From assembly GCF_027943255.1 (NCBI RefSeq), contig NC_072897.1, forward strand, positions 62,024,406-62,088,405: a stretch of DNA of 64,000 bases, read 5' to 3'. Shown one piece after another: positions 1 to 11,189 of this stretch (the first letter of the stretch is position 1; every line of letters begins with the position of its first letter). A program made the position numbers and the translations under genes. A model generated the notes under the pieces. The model ran no database searches. It saw nothing but the letters and a program-made list of their open reading frames with translations, and was not told the DNA's origin. The stretch is from Anastrepha obliqua. Lineage: Eukaryota; Arthropoda; Insecta; Diptera; Tephritidae.

Positions 1-330
1 GACTCACCTCGATCATTCGTTTCGGTACTCCCATATAAGGTATGTTTTGCATTGGCGTCACATCCTAGTAGCAGGATATTGTTTTCGTTGTCAAGCACGA
101 GCCTCGTCAGCTAGTGCTGATTGATCGTGTGACATATGTATATTCGGAGGCAATTTTGATTCTGTCATTGTCAGCAGCCTTTATTTCGATGACCGTCACA
201 TCGGATGAGCTATAGGACGGGATTAAAAATATATTTAGATGTTTTCTTGCTACAATACATACCCTGGGGTTACCATGGGTCCGCTTATGGTATAAGTTGT
301 AGTTTTTGGGAGAGAAACCGTTTAAATCAG
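1..330 (-). pseudogene. Non-LTR retrotransposon endonuclease fragment
   Basis: Minus-strand remnant of an apurinic-endonuclease-like (APE) domain, the nicking enzyme of Jockey/LOA-type retrotransposons. Around 107-310 it reads the family block with 'KNYNLYHKRT..NPRVCI' and 'HLNIFLIP'. After a stop at 107-109 the reading continues in another frame with 'LLLGCDANAKHTLYGST', the conserved block that carries the active-site Asp, Asn and His. The copy is therefore frameshifted. It is cut by the window edge on one side and loses similarity above about 330, so the N-terminal 'QEPW' block is not visible. Clade is not certain; LOA-like is most similar to the other copies in this window. Confidence 0.72.
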
Positions 331-526
331 TGCTTCGCAATGTGGGTTCCTATATCAGTGCGATATATACGTCCTTCTCCGATAGGAGAACGGATAGGTT
401 GTTCGTTGCCGGCCTTGAGTGCTGCAGATTGATCTGGACAAACTTGAGTCCCAAACTTATTGGTCGTTTTTAGAGGCTTTAGCGTCCAGGTGCATGCCCG
501 TATGCTGCTCGTTAGCGCCACTTCTA

Positions 527-612
527 GTTGCGACCGCTATTAGAAACAACATTTTCTTCATTTTGGTGTTTCACGAAGATTCGAACCTACTTTCTACGAA
601 TTCCGAACGGTA
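527..612 (-). repeat. SINE fragment (tRNA-related head)
   Basis: Partial copy of the same SINE seen at 2035-2328 and 42215-42536. It shares the 'gcgaccgctattagaaa' block, the region 'ttttggtgtttca' and the reversed B-box 'gattcgaacct', followed by a diverged 'gaattccgaac'. The body and tail of the SINE are missing. Because only the tRNA-like part is left, it may be a recombination remnant rather than an insertion with its own duplication. Confidence 0.6.
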
Positions 613-2034
613 CGAATTCCAGCACGGACTCAGAATTTGGTAGCACATGAAAAGAGGCACGAAAATGACTGCGTGTAGAAATAAGTACACCACCACCACT
701 AACACCAGTTTTGGCAAAGTTGCGAAAAACGTCAAAGAGTCGAACAACTCCGCATAAAAAAAACAACATTTAGATATGTAAGTCACGACTAAGACGAAAC
801 AGTCGTAATCCAATTGCGAACTCAAAATGTAGACGGGTTCAGATTTGGTCCTGAGTCCTGAAGTATTTTGATAATAAATGCTTGACTTGCAGACTCCAGA
901 AGTTGAAGGGTCTCATACATCGTGGGTTGAAGCTGACGACCTCTTTGAAAAAAAAAAAAACAAACAAATGGTCGGATAGAAACTTTTGAAGCCCAAATAT
1001 TTGTTGTCAGAAATCTATTGTAATGTAATGCAGCTTGGAGAGCTTGAAATTTATCTATTAATATCCTCCAAATTTGTATCAAATAAACATACATATAACA
1101 TAAAATGTCATTATTGATAGCAGCATGTTTGGCATCATAGCCTACGATTTTTCCCATCTTAACGGAGGGTAAAAACGAAGAGATATGCAGCCATTTGTGA
1201 TGAAGTACAACTCCTAGTTCAGTGCTATCGTTAGTTCCAAATACACAACTCCTTTGTTTTTTATTATTGCGATTTTTATGCACAACAGACCACTTTGCAT
1301 TATTTTTCAAAGCATTTAAGCAAATCCACATCGCATTATATGTTATGTGGCATGCGACGATTTGCAAAACTTTTCATAAATTATTGCCTGATAAAGGCAC
1401 TGGCCATATGTATTTTGTCATAGTTATTTAAAATAGAATTTATGGTGAGTTTTTTCAGAATGCAAAGGTCAGGAGTTAATATTTTATCGTTTTTCGCAAT
1501 AAACATAAACCTGTATGTGCCTTTTGAAGTAAACTCTATTTTTTAATATGCGATCTCTTTCAAGTTTTACGATAACTTTTAAGTTTTTGTAAAATATATG
1601 GTCTTTACATTTATGCCACTATTCAATTTAATTTAAGTTTTCAAAGTTAAAGTTAAAGCAAATACTGGCCATGTCGGATAAAATTGTTTAGTGTATATTA
1701 TTTAAAAAATGTAAAAGCGCGGCTCATTGTGAAACCTATATTGTAAAACTTCGAGAGGTTTAAGCGTGATCATAATGAATAAGCGTTTGCTATAGTACAA
1801 TTTAGTAATGTAAATTATCGTTTGTAATAATTTCTTTTGTTGTTAAACTTAAAAATCGAGTTTGTGTCAGTCTATAAGTAAGCAATATAAAACCTAATTG
1901 TAGGATGCATAACTCTAAATTTCTACAACAAAAACAATATTGACTATAAATTATGTGTATTTATGAACGTGATCATAATGAATAAGCGATTGCTATAGTA
2001 CAATTTATATATGTACATATACATATATTATATT
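613..2034. other. No recognisable gene; AT-rich spacer
   Basis: I see no known domain here. A minus-strand ORF of 181 codons lies at 822-1367 but resembles no family I recognise, contains a poly-Phe stretch read from an A-run near 950, and is likely chance or a much-decayed remnant. The spacer contains a 40-bp near-perfect duplication, listed separately. Confidence 0.5.
1765..2007 (+). repeat. 40-bp direct duplication, copies about 200 bp apart
   Basis: Positions 1765-1804 and 1968-2007 are the same 40 bases with one difference (t/a at base 22): both start 'cgtgatcataatgaataagc' and end 'gtacaattta'. The second copy is followed, after about 27 AT-rich bases, by the SINE at 2035. Confidence 0.8.
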
Positions 2035-2328
2035 TGGCGCGGACACCCTCTTTGGGTGTTTGGCCGAGCTCCTCCTCCTATTTGTGGTGTTCGTCTTGAT
2101 GTTGTTCTATAAATGGAGGAACCTACAGTTTCAAGCCGAACGGCAGATATTTTTCACGAGGAACTTTTTCATGGCAGAAATACACTCGGAGGTTTGCCAT
2201 TGCCTGCGACCGTTATTAAAAAAAACTTTTTCTTAATTTTTCATCTATAAACGAGATTCGAATCTACGTTCTCTCTCTGAATTCCGAGTGGTAGTCACGC
2301 TCCAACTCATTCGACCACGGCGGCCGCA
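2035..2328 (-). mobile_element. tRNA-derived SINE, minus strand
   Basis: About 300 bp and clearly homologous along its length to 42215-42536. Read on the minus strand it starts with 'gcggccgccgtggtcgaatg', carries an A-box-like 'tggtcgaatgag' and a B-box-like 'agattcgaatct' (internal RNA polymerase III promoter), passes through 'tgccatgaaaaagttcc' and ends in 'ccaaacacccaaagagggtg' plus an AT tail. SINEs need reverse transcriptase from a partner LINE; which one is not visible. I could not find a convincing target-site duplication here, unlike the 42-kb copy. Confidence 0.75.
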
Positions 2329-2335
2329 ATCGGAT

Positions 2336-2723
2336 CAAAGCTAACGCACTGTGACATCTTCGTAGATAATTTAATAATTGGCGCAGTTAGTATCGGCGAG
2401 GACATTGAAATCTTATTAAAACGAAGGAGGCTTCCTCTGCGAAAATTTTCATCCAACGCACCCCAAAGCGGCTAATTCTATCGAAATGTTTTTGATCGGT
2501 TTTCTTATTGATCAAGTTTTTTTTTGTCTCCTCAATTCTTTGATTGTAACATGTAAAGTTTTATGGAAGCTGAAGTTGGCATGGGATAGCGAAGTTCCTT
2601 CCGGGATTAAGGTTCAATATGAGTAGTTCAATTTAATAATTACCGCATTTAGAACGTGAAAAATACCCAGGTATCCTAAAATAGATATCCATACTAAGAT
2701 TCACGCCTTTGCAGATACAAGTA
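2336..2723 (+). pseudogene. BEL/Pao pol fragment (RT palm to RNase H)
   Basis: Plus-strand remnant of a BEL/Pao LTR retrotransposon polymerase. 'CDIFVDNLIIGA' matches the RT active-site block (family usually VDD, here the second Asp is Asn). It is followed by 'LRKFSSNAPQ', typical of Pao-type RT. The end reads 'KIPRYPKIDIH' then 'IHAFADTSTG', the start of the BEL RNase H domain with its first Asp. Stops and frameshifts lie in between, so it is dead. The mariner at 2724-3419 sits in the RNase H part; beyond it 'RAYG' near 3436-3447 looks like the continuation. Gag, protease and integrase parts are absent. Confidence 0.62.
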
Positions 2724-3419
2724 CAGGGTAGGCCATATAGCGTTTGCTTTTTGACCCACCTATTTTTTTGAGAATGGTAACACAAACGACATATCAAATG
2801 TGTTCATAATTTACTTAAAGGTTTGACATTTACGAAATGGGACGCTATATGCTTGAACAAAATTGGGAAATATTGAAAACCTATTTCCAAAGTTGTGAGT
2901 CTTCTTCTTATTCCGCGGTTACAGTAAATGGCGAGCGTTACCGTGACATGCTCAACGAGTTTTTGTTTCCAAAAATCGAAAAGGATAACATGGACGACAT
3001 TTGGTTTTAACAGGACGGTGCAACTTGTCACACTGCCAAAGTTACACTCGAACTTTTGGCTACCGTTTTTGAAAACCGAATAATCAGCCGAAATTCCGAT
3101 ATCAATTGGCCGCCTCGGAGCTGTGATTTAAGCCCGTTGGACTATTTTTTGTGGGAAGCCGTTAAGGACAAATGCTATGCGAACCATCGAAGTTGTCATT
3201 CATGAAATTGGAGCGAAAACAATCGAAAATGTACTTAAAAATTGGGTTGATCGAATGGCCTACTGTAAAGCCAGTCGTGGCAGTCATTTGAACGATATTA
3301 TTTTTTATTCATAAATGACAATGTTCAATCTTCAAAATAAAAAAAAAGTTTGAAAAAATATTGATAAGTTTTGTTTTTTATAGCCGATTCAAAAAGCAAA
3401 TTTTACATGGCCCACCCGT
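2724..3419 (+). mobile_element. Deleted mariner-family transposon with TIRs and TA duplication
   Basis: Cut-and-paste DNA transposon, about 0.7 kb (full-length relatives are about 1.3 kb). The left end 'cagggtaggccatatagcg' and the inverted right end 'acgggtgggccatgtaaaa' share 'gggt.ggccat' and then 'tttgctttttga' in inverted orientation. Each end is flanked by TA (2722-2723 and 3420-3421), the expected target-site duplication of Tc1/mariner elements. It is inserted in the BEL/Pao fragment. Confidence 0.85.
2846..3315 (+). pseudogene. Mariner transposase, internally deleted
   Basis: DDE transposase remnant of the IS630/Tc1/mariner superfamily. It reads 'GRYMLEQNWEILKTYF' (N-terminal helix-turn-helix region), then jumps at about 2895 to 'VTVNGERYRDMLNEFLFP', so most of the DNA-binding half and the first catalytic Asp are missing. 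The second Asp lies in 'QDGATCHTAK' and the third in 'WPPRSCDLSPLDYFLW', with about 36 residues between them, so a D37D-type spacing. The Gln before that Asp is a TAA stop (about 3008). The end 'GSHLNDIIFYS' plus stop fits the family C-terminus, near 3315. The copy cannot make transposase. Confidence 0.8.
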
Positions 3420-3480
3420 TAATTGCTCCATTTAGGGCTTACGGATGGCCGAATAACGGCGCAGTTGCAGCCAACATTTG

Positions 3481-4559
3481 AAAGAAATTATTTTTTAAAA
3501 AATAAATGGCATGAATGGTTCTAATAGTAAAATTGATTGCGCAATCAATTTCAACTTTCCTTGTTTTATTTCAATTTGAAATTCGATACCTCTAAAGTGA
3601 TCCCCCTTTTCAAGAAAATCAACATGAGTGATTCCGATGCTTGAATTGTATATATTGTGTTGGCATATTACGAAATAAATATAAATCAAAAACTAAAAAA
3701 AATAATATGGATGAATGATAAGTATAAACAACGAAACCAATACACCCACAAAAATCTATTGAAAAGTTGAAAACAAGCGCTCCTGATGACTTAAGAAAAT
3801 TTTGAAGAAAGGAGAACTTTACATACGAAGAATTATTGAATTTAGTGGGTCTTTTAATTAGGAAAAAAATTTGCGCAGAAATGTTTTAGTTTTTTACATG
3901 TTAACATGTTAGTCACAAGTCCAAGAAATTTTATACAGACACGTTTTATTCATAACATAAGATTATATTGCAAAATGATATAGACAGTACCATTTGTCTT
4001 CGCCTGTGACGCAAATTTTATGACACCCTTTTTTCAACTTGGATTTACATAGATACAAGAAAAAGTGCAGATGGTGGTTTAAGCATGCTGACACTTCTAC
4101 AATTTCTTGCGGTCTAAAATTACGAAAACTTACTTGCCAATTTACTCCATTGATGAAGAAAACCTCGAAACAGAGAGCGTAGCCAAAGTAACAACGTACG
4201 CAAATACGAAACTTTTCTTAATGCAAAAGATATTCGCTATAAATATTGTCAGTACTTTAATAATGAAAGACAAGTTCTATGGCAAAGAGGATTCATTAAA
4301 TAAATTTATAAAACTAAGATAACAATATAATAAATATTAAATGTGTTTCTTTAACATATGCAATGCAGGAGTGCAATTATCACCTTTACGCACAACCTTA
4401 CCTTATTTTTCGGTAACCCATTTTATAACGAAAATCGATAAGACAAAATTCGCTGTTTTGGATAACAAATCGATTATCGCAATCTAAACGACAACAATTA
4501 GGTTATGGTTAAATAACACAAAAATTAATTAAAATTTTGAAGCAACAATATCAAAAACT
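3481..4559. other. No recognisable gene
   Basis: AT-rich stretch. Short ORFs at 3495-3689 (minus) and 4107-4322 (plus, 71 codons) match nothing I know. The last 150 bases before 4576 could be the 5' flank of the Harbinger remnant. Confidence 0.45.
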
Positions 4560-5445
4560 TATTAAAAAACACGAATATGGCTTGTAAGTATTTGACTGAT
4601 GACTTATCTCGTCGAGGGGAGGTAAACAAGTATCAAACAGTGGATTGACGTTTGCTCCGGGATGTGGATAATCTTTCCATTTGGCCGCAGGGAAGTTTCA
4701 AATACTATTTCGGGTTACTCCAGACTTGATTGAGACTAACTTCTCAGCTTGACTGAAAAACAGGTAAATCTTGTAACCTTCAAGTTAATACATTTCTAAA
4801 TTCTGCCTTTATATTACTAGGTTCTAGCTGCACTGCGACTTTTTGCAACGACCCGTAGGTGTGCAATGGGCAATTTCCATGAGTCAGTCGTACCTAAGCC
4901 GTAGCATATAATATTTCGCGTAACAGGTGCAATCAACCGCTCCATGTTTTGCGCAGCGGCAAAAGAAATATTTGCTTCACCGTTTGTAGGAGGCTAGTAC
5001 CACGGTTACCATTCGCATAATGTAATAAATTTGTAAAGTAATCAAGAATCAAGATTCCCTTTACATATTTTACAAATGTGTGATCCCACTCTTAATATTT
5101 TAAACGTAAATGCCAAATTTCCGGGAACACGGTACGATTCATATATTTGGAGTTCTTCTGAAATTGTTGTTCTTCTGAAATTCCTATATAATGAGGCGTT
5201 CTGCAAAGCTCGCAACCCAGTTGAGAGCCTTTTTGGCGTTCTTGAGGGAACTTGGCGATATAATCCAGGATTTACTGGACAAGCAGTTAAAGCATTCTCA
5301 GTTTTGCATAACATTTGTTTAAGAGAAGGAATGTAAAAGACAGGAAATGAATTCACAAGGCCGAGAACAAACAACATTTTTGTAAACCAACATGTACCAT
5401 CCTCAACTGCAAAACGCATCCAAGACCAACTGATTGTTAATTGAT
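4560..5445 (+). pseudogene. PIF/Harbinger (HARBI1-like) transposase remnant
   Basis: Fragmented DDE transposase of the PIF/Harbinger superfamily. In order: a possible start ATG at 4577; 'RLLRDVDNLSIWPQG' and 'YFRVTPDLIETNF' near 4650-4735; 'VLAALRLFATTRRCAMGNFH' near 4822; 'FRVTGAINRSMFCA' near 4915; then after a gap 'CDPTLNILNVNAKFPGTRYD' (5077-5140), 'DSYIW', 'FCKARNPVESLFGVLEGTWR' and 'VLHNICLREG', ending near 5441. The Asp of 'RYDSYIW' and Glu of 'PVESLFG' would be the second and third catalytic residues; the first Asp region is deleted, and there is another gap before 'YNEAFC'. Between 4761 and 4821 there is a plausible short intron ('aggtaaatc' to 'ttactag'). Several stops: not functional. 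Confidence 0.75.
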
Positions 5446-6085
5446 TGATTTTTTACCTAAATACTATTTTTATATATAATCATTCCGTATACATATTTAT
5501 ACGAACACTCGGATATAAAGCTAAAACATTTTCATATTTATTGTTAAAACCTTTTACTGAATAAAATTACATACAGATTAAATAAGAATAGTTCAGTCTT
5601 TAGCTTCAGCTTCTTTATCATGTCGGTCTCCTTGCAGCGGGGATGAGGCTTAAGTGGTGGTCTGACCCCCATATCATCGGGACCAACCCAACACGAACTA
5701 AGAGGGAAGCTCCATATGGGGATTGGCTAGTCAGCCATCTACTTTACGGCGTATTTAGTGGCCATCCAATCACCATGCGAAGATCACTGTATCGACGAAG
5801 ATCCCTTTGTCATCCCCAAACCCCTGTCATCCCGTTATTTCCTCTCCTTGCACACCCCCTAATCCAGGGTGTTATGCGACACCATGCCCATTGGATGGTT
5901 TGCAGCCAGGGGGTTCACTAGACCGGCTGTATTTCAACGGCGCCTTCCTAACACCGGGCCGCCTTAGGAAGTAACTGTGGCCTTGCCATGGCATGGGGCG
6001 CTGCCGTAGTGGACCGTTTTGAATTCCCCATTATATAAATAGACAACTGCGCTCGCCTCGTCGTGCAGGTGGTCGTACGAAAAAG

Positions 6086-7268
6086 ATGAATACAAACAAT
6101 AATTTAAGCAACAATGCTTCCATTATAGCGGGAGCAGTCTACAGTGGTCTTAATTCTACTGCTAAACACACACATAACGCTTTTCATTGCGGAGGTGCCG
6201 TTGTCAACGAAAACTAGGACCACGAAAGCGTCGGGAGCACAAACACAGCTGAGGAAGAGGCTCTTCTGCGTTCTCCGGCTAAGTCCAATGGTGCTGCTTC
6301 GGATAGCAAGAACAGACCAAGGATCAAGTCTGCGCTTAAAGTTTGTGACCGATTTGGCAGCAAGTCCAACCTGACGAAGCAAGAGGAGGAACGGTTGGCT
6401 TAGGCCTGAGAGGAGATCAAAAATGGCCGGGCCTTTTACGCAGCAAAACCAATGTTCGCAGCCTCCAATCCGAAGTATGCGAACAAAATCGAAGAAGAGC
6501 TAGCCGAAGAGACGAAAGACCTACGACGTTGAAAGCAGCGGCAGCGGCTAGTGAAATTGCCAAGGGGCACCTCATAGTGGCACTCACTGACCATAGCGGT
6601 GGAAGGTAGTGGAAATGAAGCTACTGGAAACCCTGTTTACGAAAATAGACACAGAGCCGAACGCACCTATTCCAGCATTTGACGGAGCAGGGTGGTTCAG
6701 CGGCGTCAAAATTATAAAATGTAAAGATGACCCCACGCTCACATGGCTAAAGGAATCAGTAAAAACGCTTCAAGGCCTGTGGGATGGGGCATCATTAGAA
6801 ATTGTTGATCGCAGCTGCATTCCCTCAATACCTGAGTGAAAGGTTTTCATTCCGCGAGTGGTAAAACCGGAAAATGCACTGCGACTACTACAAAGACAGA
6901 ACACAGACGTGCCGACAGACGATTGGAAAGTGTTGAGCGTGGCAAAACCAGCAACTGCTGATTGTGGCCAAGACTATATTATCCAAATCAACAAGTCGGC
7001 AGAAGACCTGCTTTACGCGCGATTCGGGAGGATGGCTTGGGGAGGTGGTAGCGTGCACCTTCGCCTCAATAAGCGCAACCCGGTACGTGACAACCACAAC
7101 ACGCTCGCTGCGGGGGAGGTGGAAAAGGATCTCAGTATAGAAGAGATCCTGGAAGCCTTCCTCAACATACAGGAAGTGGAGAAGGGTGAGGTGGAGGTAG
7201 TATCCAACCCAGAGAAGGAACTGAGGCCAGATGCTGAAAGCCCTTCAGATAAACCTCCACAAAAGTAA
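6086..7268 (+). pseudogene. LOA-like ORF1 (RNA-binding protein), broken
   Basis: ORF1 encodes the nucleic-acid-binding partner of the retrotransposon RNP. I start it at the ATG 'atgaatacaaacaataatt' after the 5' UTR. The first 500 bases are decayed with several stops. From 6609 the C-terminal domain is readable: 'KLLETLFTKI', 'FDGAGWFSGVKIIKCKDD', 'LWDGASLEIVDRSCIPSIPE', then after a stop at 6837-6839 'VFIPRVV', 'TDDWKVLSVAKP', 'QINKSAEDLLYARFGRMAWG' and an acidic tail to 7268. This block resembles the DUF4780-type domain of these ORF1s, as also in the copies at 40 kb and 58 kb. The end overlaps the ORF2 start. Confidence 0.7.
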
Positions 7269-10264
7269 GAAAGCCTCAGCCGAGCTCCTGCTCAACATAG
7301 AGGGAGTCGGCTATGATGTAGCTCTAGTCCAGGAACCATGGATAGCATCGGGCAACATAGGCGCCGGTCTAAAGTCTCACAACTACAGCACATGCATCCC
7401 GATTGCAAAAAATAAGGCAAGAACAGCGATGAAGGTAAGAACGACGATGGTCAAAAAAAATATATGTTCTTATGTTGATCATAATCTCTCTTCAGACGAT
7501 CTGACAGTGGGGGAGCTGGAGGGCTGCAAGGATGAGACGTTACTCTTTGGGTCTTGCTATATGCCACATGATGAAAAAGCACCACAGACGGAACTTCGAA
7601 AGCTGGTAGAAACAGCTGCCAGAAAGAAGCATGCTCTGGTGGTAGGAACGGACGCAAACGCACATCACACGGTCTGGGGTAGTGCAGACATAAACGACCG
7701 AAGTGAGTCATTATTTAACTATATTCTTCAGAGTAGCCTATAAATAGCTAATAGAGGTGAAGAACCAACATATGTGGGACCAACCTCGAAGAATGTACTT
7801 GATTTAACACTCTACACCAGCAGGCGTGTTATGGTGGAATGGGAAGTCTTGAGTAGGCCCTCATTCTCTGATTACAAATACATAAGCTTTCAAGTTATAT
7901 TCCGCTCAAAAAACAAGATTATATCCTTTAGGAATCCTAAGATTACGAACTGGTACTTTTATAGGGATATACTATCAAAAAAACCTGATACCTCTTGAAT
8001 ACAAGTCACACGTTGCAGTAGAGAAAGGGGTTGAATTGTTTGCAACTACTCTTGTCAAAGCATTTAAAAGTTCCTGCCCTTCAACACGTAATAGACGTAA
8101 GGTGAAGCCTCCTTGGTGGAACAGGGAACTAGGAGCACAAAGGCGTAGGGTACATGAATTCTATAGGTTAGCCAAAGTTGCTGACAATGAGTTCTGTTGG
8201 AAAGAGTATAAGGATCTACTACAAGTATACAAGAAAGAGATACGTAAAGCCAAGAGAGAATCTTGGAAAGACTTCTGTAGCAGTACGGAAGACACTAACG
8301 ATGTGGCTAGACTTAGGAAACTGTAACCCAAGAATCCGTCTATGCCAAGAATAATACGAAAAATTAACGGGGAGTGAGCTGACAGCTGTGAGGACTCTCT
8401 AGAAGACCTAGTCAGCACACATTTTCCAGGGTGTGCGGACACTGCAGATCTCGAACCTAGAGGAAATATATTGCACGAAATCCCGACGAACGTAATTACA
8501 ACCAACAAGATAGAATGGGCTATACAAAGTTTCGACCCATATAAATCGCCAGGACTGGATGGAATCTTCCCAGCTATGCTCCAAAAGGTAAGCCATCTTG
8601 TGGTACCATGGTTAAGAACGATATTCAGGGGATGCCTGAGGTTCAGCTACGTTCCTGTATTGTGGAGAGAAGCGAGAGTTGTGTTTATTCCAAAAGCGGG
8701 AAAAAGCAACCCTCTCTACATAAAGGAATACAGGCACATTAGCTTGACCTCATTTCTCCTGAAAACGTTAAAGAAGATTCTAGACACATACATTAGAGAC
8801 ACAATTGCACCGGACGAATTATCCAAGGCGCAGCATGCTTACACTAAAGGCAGATCTACTGAAACTGTACTTCTCTCACTTGTACTAAACATAGAAAAGG
8901 CGTTAGAATATAAGGAGTGTGCTCTAGGAATATTTCTAGATATATCAGGGGCCTTTAACAACGTGACAAAAGATGCTATTTTAAATAGCATAGAGTCACT
9001 TAATGTGCAACCCGCGGCTTATCTATGGATAAGGCATATGATTATGGGAGGTACCTCGGAGTAATACTAGACACTAAATTGCTGTGGAAGCGCAATGTTG
9101 AGGAAAGGGTGAAAAAGGCCAGTAACGCGTTGTACCCATGTAAAAGAATGCTGGGCGTTACTTAGGGTCTATCACCCTCTCTGATGCATTGGGGCTACAC
9201 GGTAGTAGTTAGCCCGATATTGCTCTATGGGGCCTTAGTATGGTGGACTGCGACAAGAAAACTGACATACTTAATGCCACTAGAAAAAATTCAGCGACTC
9301 GCAGCTCTGTGCATAATAGGAGCGATTAAAACCACTCCAACGGCGGCGCTGGAAAGGATTCTCAGCATGCCACCTATTGACCTAATGGCGGAAAATCTGG
9401 GAGCGAAATCTTCGAGTAGGTTGGTGGCTGCTGGAGTATTCACCTGCAGAACCTTCGGTCACAGCTCAATAGGAAAGTGGAGCTCAGGTTGCACAGACTA
9501 CATGACTCTGTACTTTAGTTGGGAGAGAAGGTTTCGCATTGCAATTGAAGAGGAGGGATGGCACAAAGGACTTCTCACATCAAGCTGCCAGACCACAGCA
9601 GTATTTTCGAAGCGGAAGTTTTTGCTGTGGGGAAAGCCGCGGAGCTAGCCTACACTAGAACAAGAAAGAACTCAACAATTAATATATACGTGGATAGTCA
9701 AGCAGCAATAAGAGCAATAAGCTCATATTGTATTAAGTCCAAAAATGTTCGACGGAGCAGGGAGGCCATAGAAAGGCTAGCCGCAAACAGTAGGCTGCAT
9801 ATCTATTGGGTACCTGGTCACAAAGGTATTATGGGGAACGAAATAGTAGATGAAATAGCAAAAAGTGCTGTTAGACTATCTTTTGAACAAGAGAACGACA
9901 TACCAAAACCGCTATATACAATATACAATGAAATGGACGACTACATGAAAAGGGGAGTGGAAGCTAGATGGAATCTGCAAAACTTGCGACATCAAAAGTC
10001 ATGTGTAAAACTAACGACAAAAAACTGAATCAATTCGTACTTACGCTCTCGCGAAACGACTGCAGACCTATCATAGGTATGCTAACAGTTCATAATCTAT
10101 TGGCTGCACATGCGTACAAGATAGGGATTGCTAACACGGACAAATGTAGAGAGGATTTTGAGGAAACTTTAGAACACCTTCTGTGCGTTTGTCCGGCATT
10201 ATTAGAAACGCGTTTAAATTGCCTGGGAGCCCCATTGTTAGAGGGTCTGGAGTCCGTCTCCTAG
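7231..10264 (+). pseudogene. LOA-like ORF2: endonuclease-RT-RNase H, broken
   Basis: Polyprotein for target-primed reverse transcription. The endonuclease starts at 7231 ('LQINLHKSKKASAELLL', 'ALVQEPW') and includes 'VVGTDANAHHTVWGS'. Stop codons at 7741 and 7996 and a frameshift near 8325 follow. RT begins near 8471 ('KIEWAIQSFDPYKSPGLDG', 'VVFIPKAGK', 'QHAYTKGRSTET', 'ALGIFLDISGAFNNV', which has the first RT Asp). At about 9049 the text jumps to 'RYLGVILDTKLLW': the YADD catalytic block is deleted. RNase H (9558-9960) keeps 'FEAEVFAVGKAAEL', 'IYVDSQAAIRAI' and 'YWVPGHKGIMGNEIVDEIAK' but lacks the first TDGS Asp. A frameshift near 9990 precedes the C-terminal 'CREDFEETLEHLLCVCPAL' zinc-binding motif. 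Confidence 0.8.
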
Positions 10265-10399
10265 CGCTGCTTTGATTCGCCAAAAGCGCTGACATCCTAC
10301 ATGATGTCTACTTTCGGTATTCATAGAGGTCGGTCGCCATCTGGTATCGCTAGGGACCAAAAGGTCTATGCGTGGCTTGTTGCCTTCAGCTTCAGCTTA

Positions 10400-11152
10400 A
10401 ATGCATTTTTAGGTTACAAGCACATAAAAATATTCATGTATATAGGTATGCATATGCATATGAACTTATTTATAATATAAAAATGAATCGCAAAATGTGT
10501 TGGTAAGCGCATAACTCAACCACGCATGGACCAATCTTAACAATTATTTTTTTAAAATGTTCCTTGAAGTCCAAGGATGGTTCGTACGGCGAGAAAATAT
10601 CGAATAGTAAGTAAATTCTAAGAATAATCGTGCAGGGCTGAACAAATCCAAACATATTTTAAGAATACCAAAAGATAAACATATAGTATGTATTTTACGA
10701 AGAACAAAAGAGAAACATATTTTAAGAAGAACAAAAGACAAACATTATTAACTAATCTAGAAAACCCATGTTTCTCACATGCTCAATTGTATGTTGTCTG
10801 TTCCCGTGTTTGAAAACCATCAGATTTGTTTGTATATTAACCAGGTAATCAAACAAAAAACATTGTATATCATAAAGCACTACAATAAAAATAAAACAGA
10901 TTTTTGTTAATAATTATGATTCACTTGATTTGCAATAAAACGATTACTGAAAATACTTAAATACGTTTTATTTCATTATTCTTTATTATATCGGTTATTA
11001 ACCCTTTGTTAGTAATAATAATAATAAATAATTAATTATCTCTATTAATTATCTCCACTTTAAAAATATTTGTCACCTTTAGGTTTTCTCACTATCCCTT
11101 TAGATTATTTTTCAATCAGGTTTGAACCTTAAGTTTCCCTCTTAGTTTGAAC
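10400..11152. other. No gene; AT-rich spacer
   Basis: Nothing coding is recognisable. At about 10645-10745 there are three imperfect tandem units of roughly 27-36 bp, each like 'acatattttaagaagaacaa' followed by an 'aaaga.aaac' motif. The right boundary is the CCCTC duplication of the Transib element. Confidence 0.5.
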
Positions 11153-11157
11153 CCCTC

Positions 11158-11189
11158 CACAATGGTCTGAAATTTAAATATTTTGGCAT
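11158..11189 (+). repeat. Transib left TIR
   Basis: Begins CACAATGG and pairs inverted with 16134-16165. A 5-bp duplication CCCTC precedes it (11153-11157). Confidence 0.92.

Larger units (their letters stand above)
5613..10388 (+). mobile_element. LOA-like non-LTR retrotransposon A, about 4.8 kb
   Basis: A nearly end-to-end but dead LINE: 5' UTR (5613-6085), ORF1 (6086-7268), ORF2 with endonuclease, RT and RNase H (7231-10264) and a short 3' UTR. The 11-base 'agcttcagctt' occurs just before it (5602-5612) and at its 3' end (10389-10399); this could be the target-site duplication, though LOA-type elements also end in short tandem repeats, so part of it may be tail. ORF1 and ORF2 overlap by 38 bases. 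Confidence 0.72.

Noticed and set aside
822..1367. 181-codon minus-strand ORF as a gene
   Set aside because: No recognisable domain, includes Phe runs from an A-tract, and no promoter or splice context.
5643..5921. 92-codon ORF
   Set aside because: Lies in the 5' UTR of LOA-like element A; similar chance ORFs occur in the UTR of element H (39195-39461).
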